A stretch of 5,458 bases of DNA from Actinomycetota bacterium (lineage in GTDB: Bacteria; Actinomycetota; Thermoleophilia; RBG-16-64-13): positions 1 through 5,458 of the forward strand of contig PMIZ01000464.1 in NCBI GenBank assembly GCA_003157225.1, written 5' to 3'. Shown in pieces: positions 4,478 through 5,458 of the stretch (the first letter of the stretch is position 1; the number at the start of each line of letters is the position of its first letter). The position numbers and the translations under genes are program-made. The notes under the pieces were generated by a model. It saw nothing but the letters and a program-made list of their open reading frames with translations. It did no database searches and was not told the DNA's origin.

Positions 4478-5353
4478 GTGACTCCTGAAGAAAATGCAGT
4501 TGAGAAGAGTAGCCAAGAGTCTGGCCCGAAAGGGGACGGGCTGAGAAAGAGGGGAGGGCGACGTCGAACTGAGCCCGAGGCGCCGCAGGCGCCCGTTGTC
4601 CTTGAAGTTCGGAACCTATACGTGAGCTATGGTCCTGTCAGGGCTGTCGACGGGGCCACCCTTGAGATTAGAGAGGGCGAGATCTTCGGCCTTCTCGGCC
4701 CCAATGGGGCAGGCAAGACCAGCACATTGAGCGCCATCGAAGGGCTGCTCAAGCCGGAGGCCGGCTCGGTCCTCATCCAGGGCATCGATATCCAGAAGGA
4801 TCCTCTGGTCGCCAGGGCGCAGATGGGCGTGCAGCTCCAGTCCACCGGATTCCACCCCGATCTGACCATCGTCGAGATCGTGCGGCTCTACGCCGGTCTT
4901 CACGGCGTGGACCTGCCGCAGAGCAAGGCCCTCGACTCCCTGGCCGAGCTCGGTCTGGCCCAAGAGGCCTCCCGGCGGGTGAATCAGCTCTCCGGCGGCC
5001 AGAGACAGCGGCTCTCCCTCCTCATCGCCACCCTGCACGAGCCTGCCGTCGTGCTCCTGGACGAACCCACCGGCGGCCTCGACCCCCAGGCCCGGCGCCA
5101 GCTCTGGGAGCGTATCGAGCAGATGAGGAAGGACGGGCGCAGCATCCTTCTCACCACTCACTCCATGGAGGAGGCTCAGGCGGTGTGCGACCGTGTGGCC
5201 ATCATGGACCACGGGAAGATCCTCACCGTCGATTCCCCGGCCGGTTTCATCAAGAAGCATCGGAACGACCCTCGGGTTCGCGCCGTCGCCCACGGCCGGG
5301 TGACCCTGGACGACGTGTTCATCGGGCTGACGGGGGCGGATATCCGTGAGTAG
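4478..5353 (+). CDS. ABC-2-type exporter ATP-binding protein
   Basis: A 291-residue cytoplasmic ATPase of the DrrA/CcmA-like exporter family. Motifs appear in order: Walker A GPNGAGKTS at 74-82, Q-loop QLQSTGF at 119-125, signature LSGGQRQRLS at 171-180, Walker B VVLLDEP at 191-197 with D-loop GGLD at 199-202, and switch histidine H228 in LTTHSMEEA. All catalytic residues are present, so it should hydrolyse ATP. The C-terminal part is short and ends in TLDDVFIGLTG, the usual close of this family. The first 40 residues are an unusual hydrophilic, charged extension (GLRKRGGRRRTEPE) before the core starts at VVLEVRNL. GTG 4478 has a weak GGGG at 4467-4470; no better start lies before the core. 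It overlaps the next gene by 8 bp, so the two form an operon. The substrate (drug, lipid, polysaccharide or antibiotic) cannot be inferred. Confidence 0.93.
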   Translation: MTPEENAVEKSSQESGPKGDGLRKRGGRRRTEPEAPQAPVVLEVRNLYVSYGPVRAVDGATLEIREGEIFGLLGPNGAGKTSTLSAIEGLLKPEAGSVLIQGIDIQKDPLVARAQMGVQLQSTGFHPDLTIVEIVRLYAGLHGVDLPQSKALDSLAELGLAQEASRRVNQLSGGQRQRLSLLIATLHEPAVVLLDEPTGGLDPQARRQLWERIEQMRKDGRSILLTTHSMEEAQAVCDRVAIMDHGKILTVDSPAGFIKKHRNDPRVRAVAHGRVTLDDVFIGLTGADIRE

Positions 5354-5458
5354 CCAGGACCTTACCCCGTCACCCCCTGCCGGTCACGAGGCAGAGTCGG
5401 CCACTCCCGGCGAACGCATCGATCGGCGGCTCCCCAAACTCAGCCCTCCGTCCCGCAG
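5346..5458 (+). CDS. Probable ABC-2 permease, N-terminal 37 codons only
   Basis: A GTG at 5346 opens a frame that overlaps the end of the ATPase gene by 8 bp (GTGAGTAG) and stays open to the window edge. The visible peptide is a Pro/Ser-rich hydrophilic lead (SSQDLTPSPPAGHEAES, then ERIDRRLPKLSPPSR) with no membrane segment yet. The membrane-domain gene normally follows this kind of ATPase, so an ABC-2 permease is expected, but nothing visible proves it. The overlap implies translational coupling and a matched subunit ratio. Confidence 0.6.
   Translation, partial: MSSQDLTPSPPAGHEAESATPGERIDRRLPKLSPPSR

Noticed and set aside
4450..4488. 12-codon upstream ORF overlapping the ATPase start in another frame
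   Set aside because: It has only a weak, distant GGGA before the ATG and no property beyond being short and open.
4616..5293. 225-codon minus-strand ORF opposite the ABC ATPase
   Set aside because: The opposite strand has every ABC motif in order; this is the antisense shadow typical of high-GC coding DNA.

Overview
The window looks like chromosomal DNA from a high-GC Gram-positive bacterium, most likely an actinobacterium. The signs are G/C-rich third codon positions, GTG starts, extended -10-like TANNNT boxes placed 6-8 nt in front of start codons that lack a ribosome binding site (leaderless genes), and a small membrane protein of a type I associate with Actinomycetota. A ferredoxin-dependent 2-oxoacid oxidoreductase with a separate gamma subunit fits an anaerobic or low-potential central metabolism. 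The lineage is an inference; no rRNA is present.

Layout. (1) 1-1055, plus strand: the 3' end of the beta subunit and the complete gamma subunit of a 2-oxoacid (probably 2-oxoglutarate) ferredoxin oxidoreductase, joined by a 4-bp stop/start overlap. (2) 1132-2049, plus strand: a cation diffusion facilitator (CDF) metal exporter, apparently leaderless, with a serine in place of the first TM2 metal ligand. (3) 2050-4477: an accessory stretch with minus-strand genes and debris. It holds a DUF4386-type membrane protein (2301-3029), a truncated single-stranded-DNA-binding protein gene with a perfect ribosome binding site (3181-3369), an actinobacterial one-TM protein with paired Cys/His motifs (3798-4115), and a set of same-orientation repeats. 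(4) 4478 to the end, plus strand: an ABC-2-type drug/polymer exporter, with a complete ATPase and the first 37 codons of the next gene (presumably the permease), overlapping by 8 bp.

The central region is the interesting part. Two 98-bp repeats (2113-2210 and 3523-3620, about 83% identical by hand count) flank the DUF4386 and ssb-fragment genes. Shorter relatives lie inside the ssb fragment (3238-3258) and at 4222-4249. On the minus strand all read towards an (D/E/N)EA(D/E) peptide. The 3523 copy, with the sequence beside it, can be read as a frameshifted ssb 5' half. I read the region as ssb-derived repeat debris left by repeated recombination, not as an intact mobile element. Two further items stand out in 4116-4477: a 55-nt two-stem hairpin and a pair of 9-bp direct repeats in front of the one-TM gene. 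I found no rRNA, convincing tRNA, CRISPR array or intact transposase.
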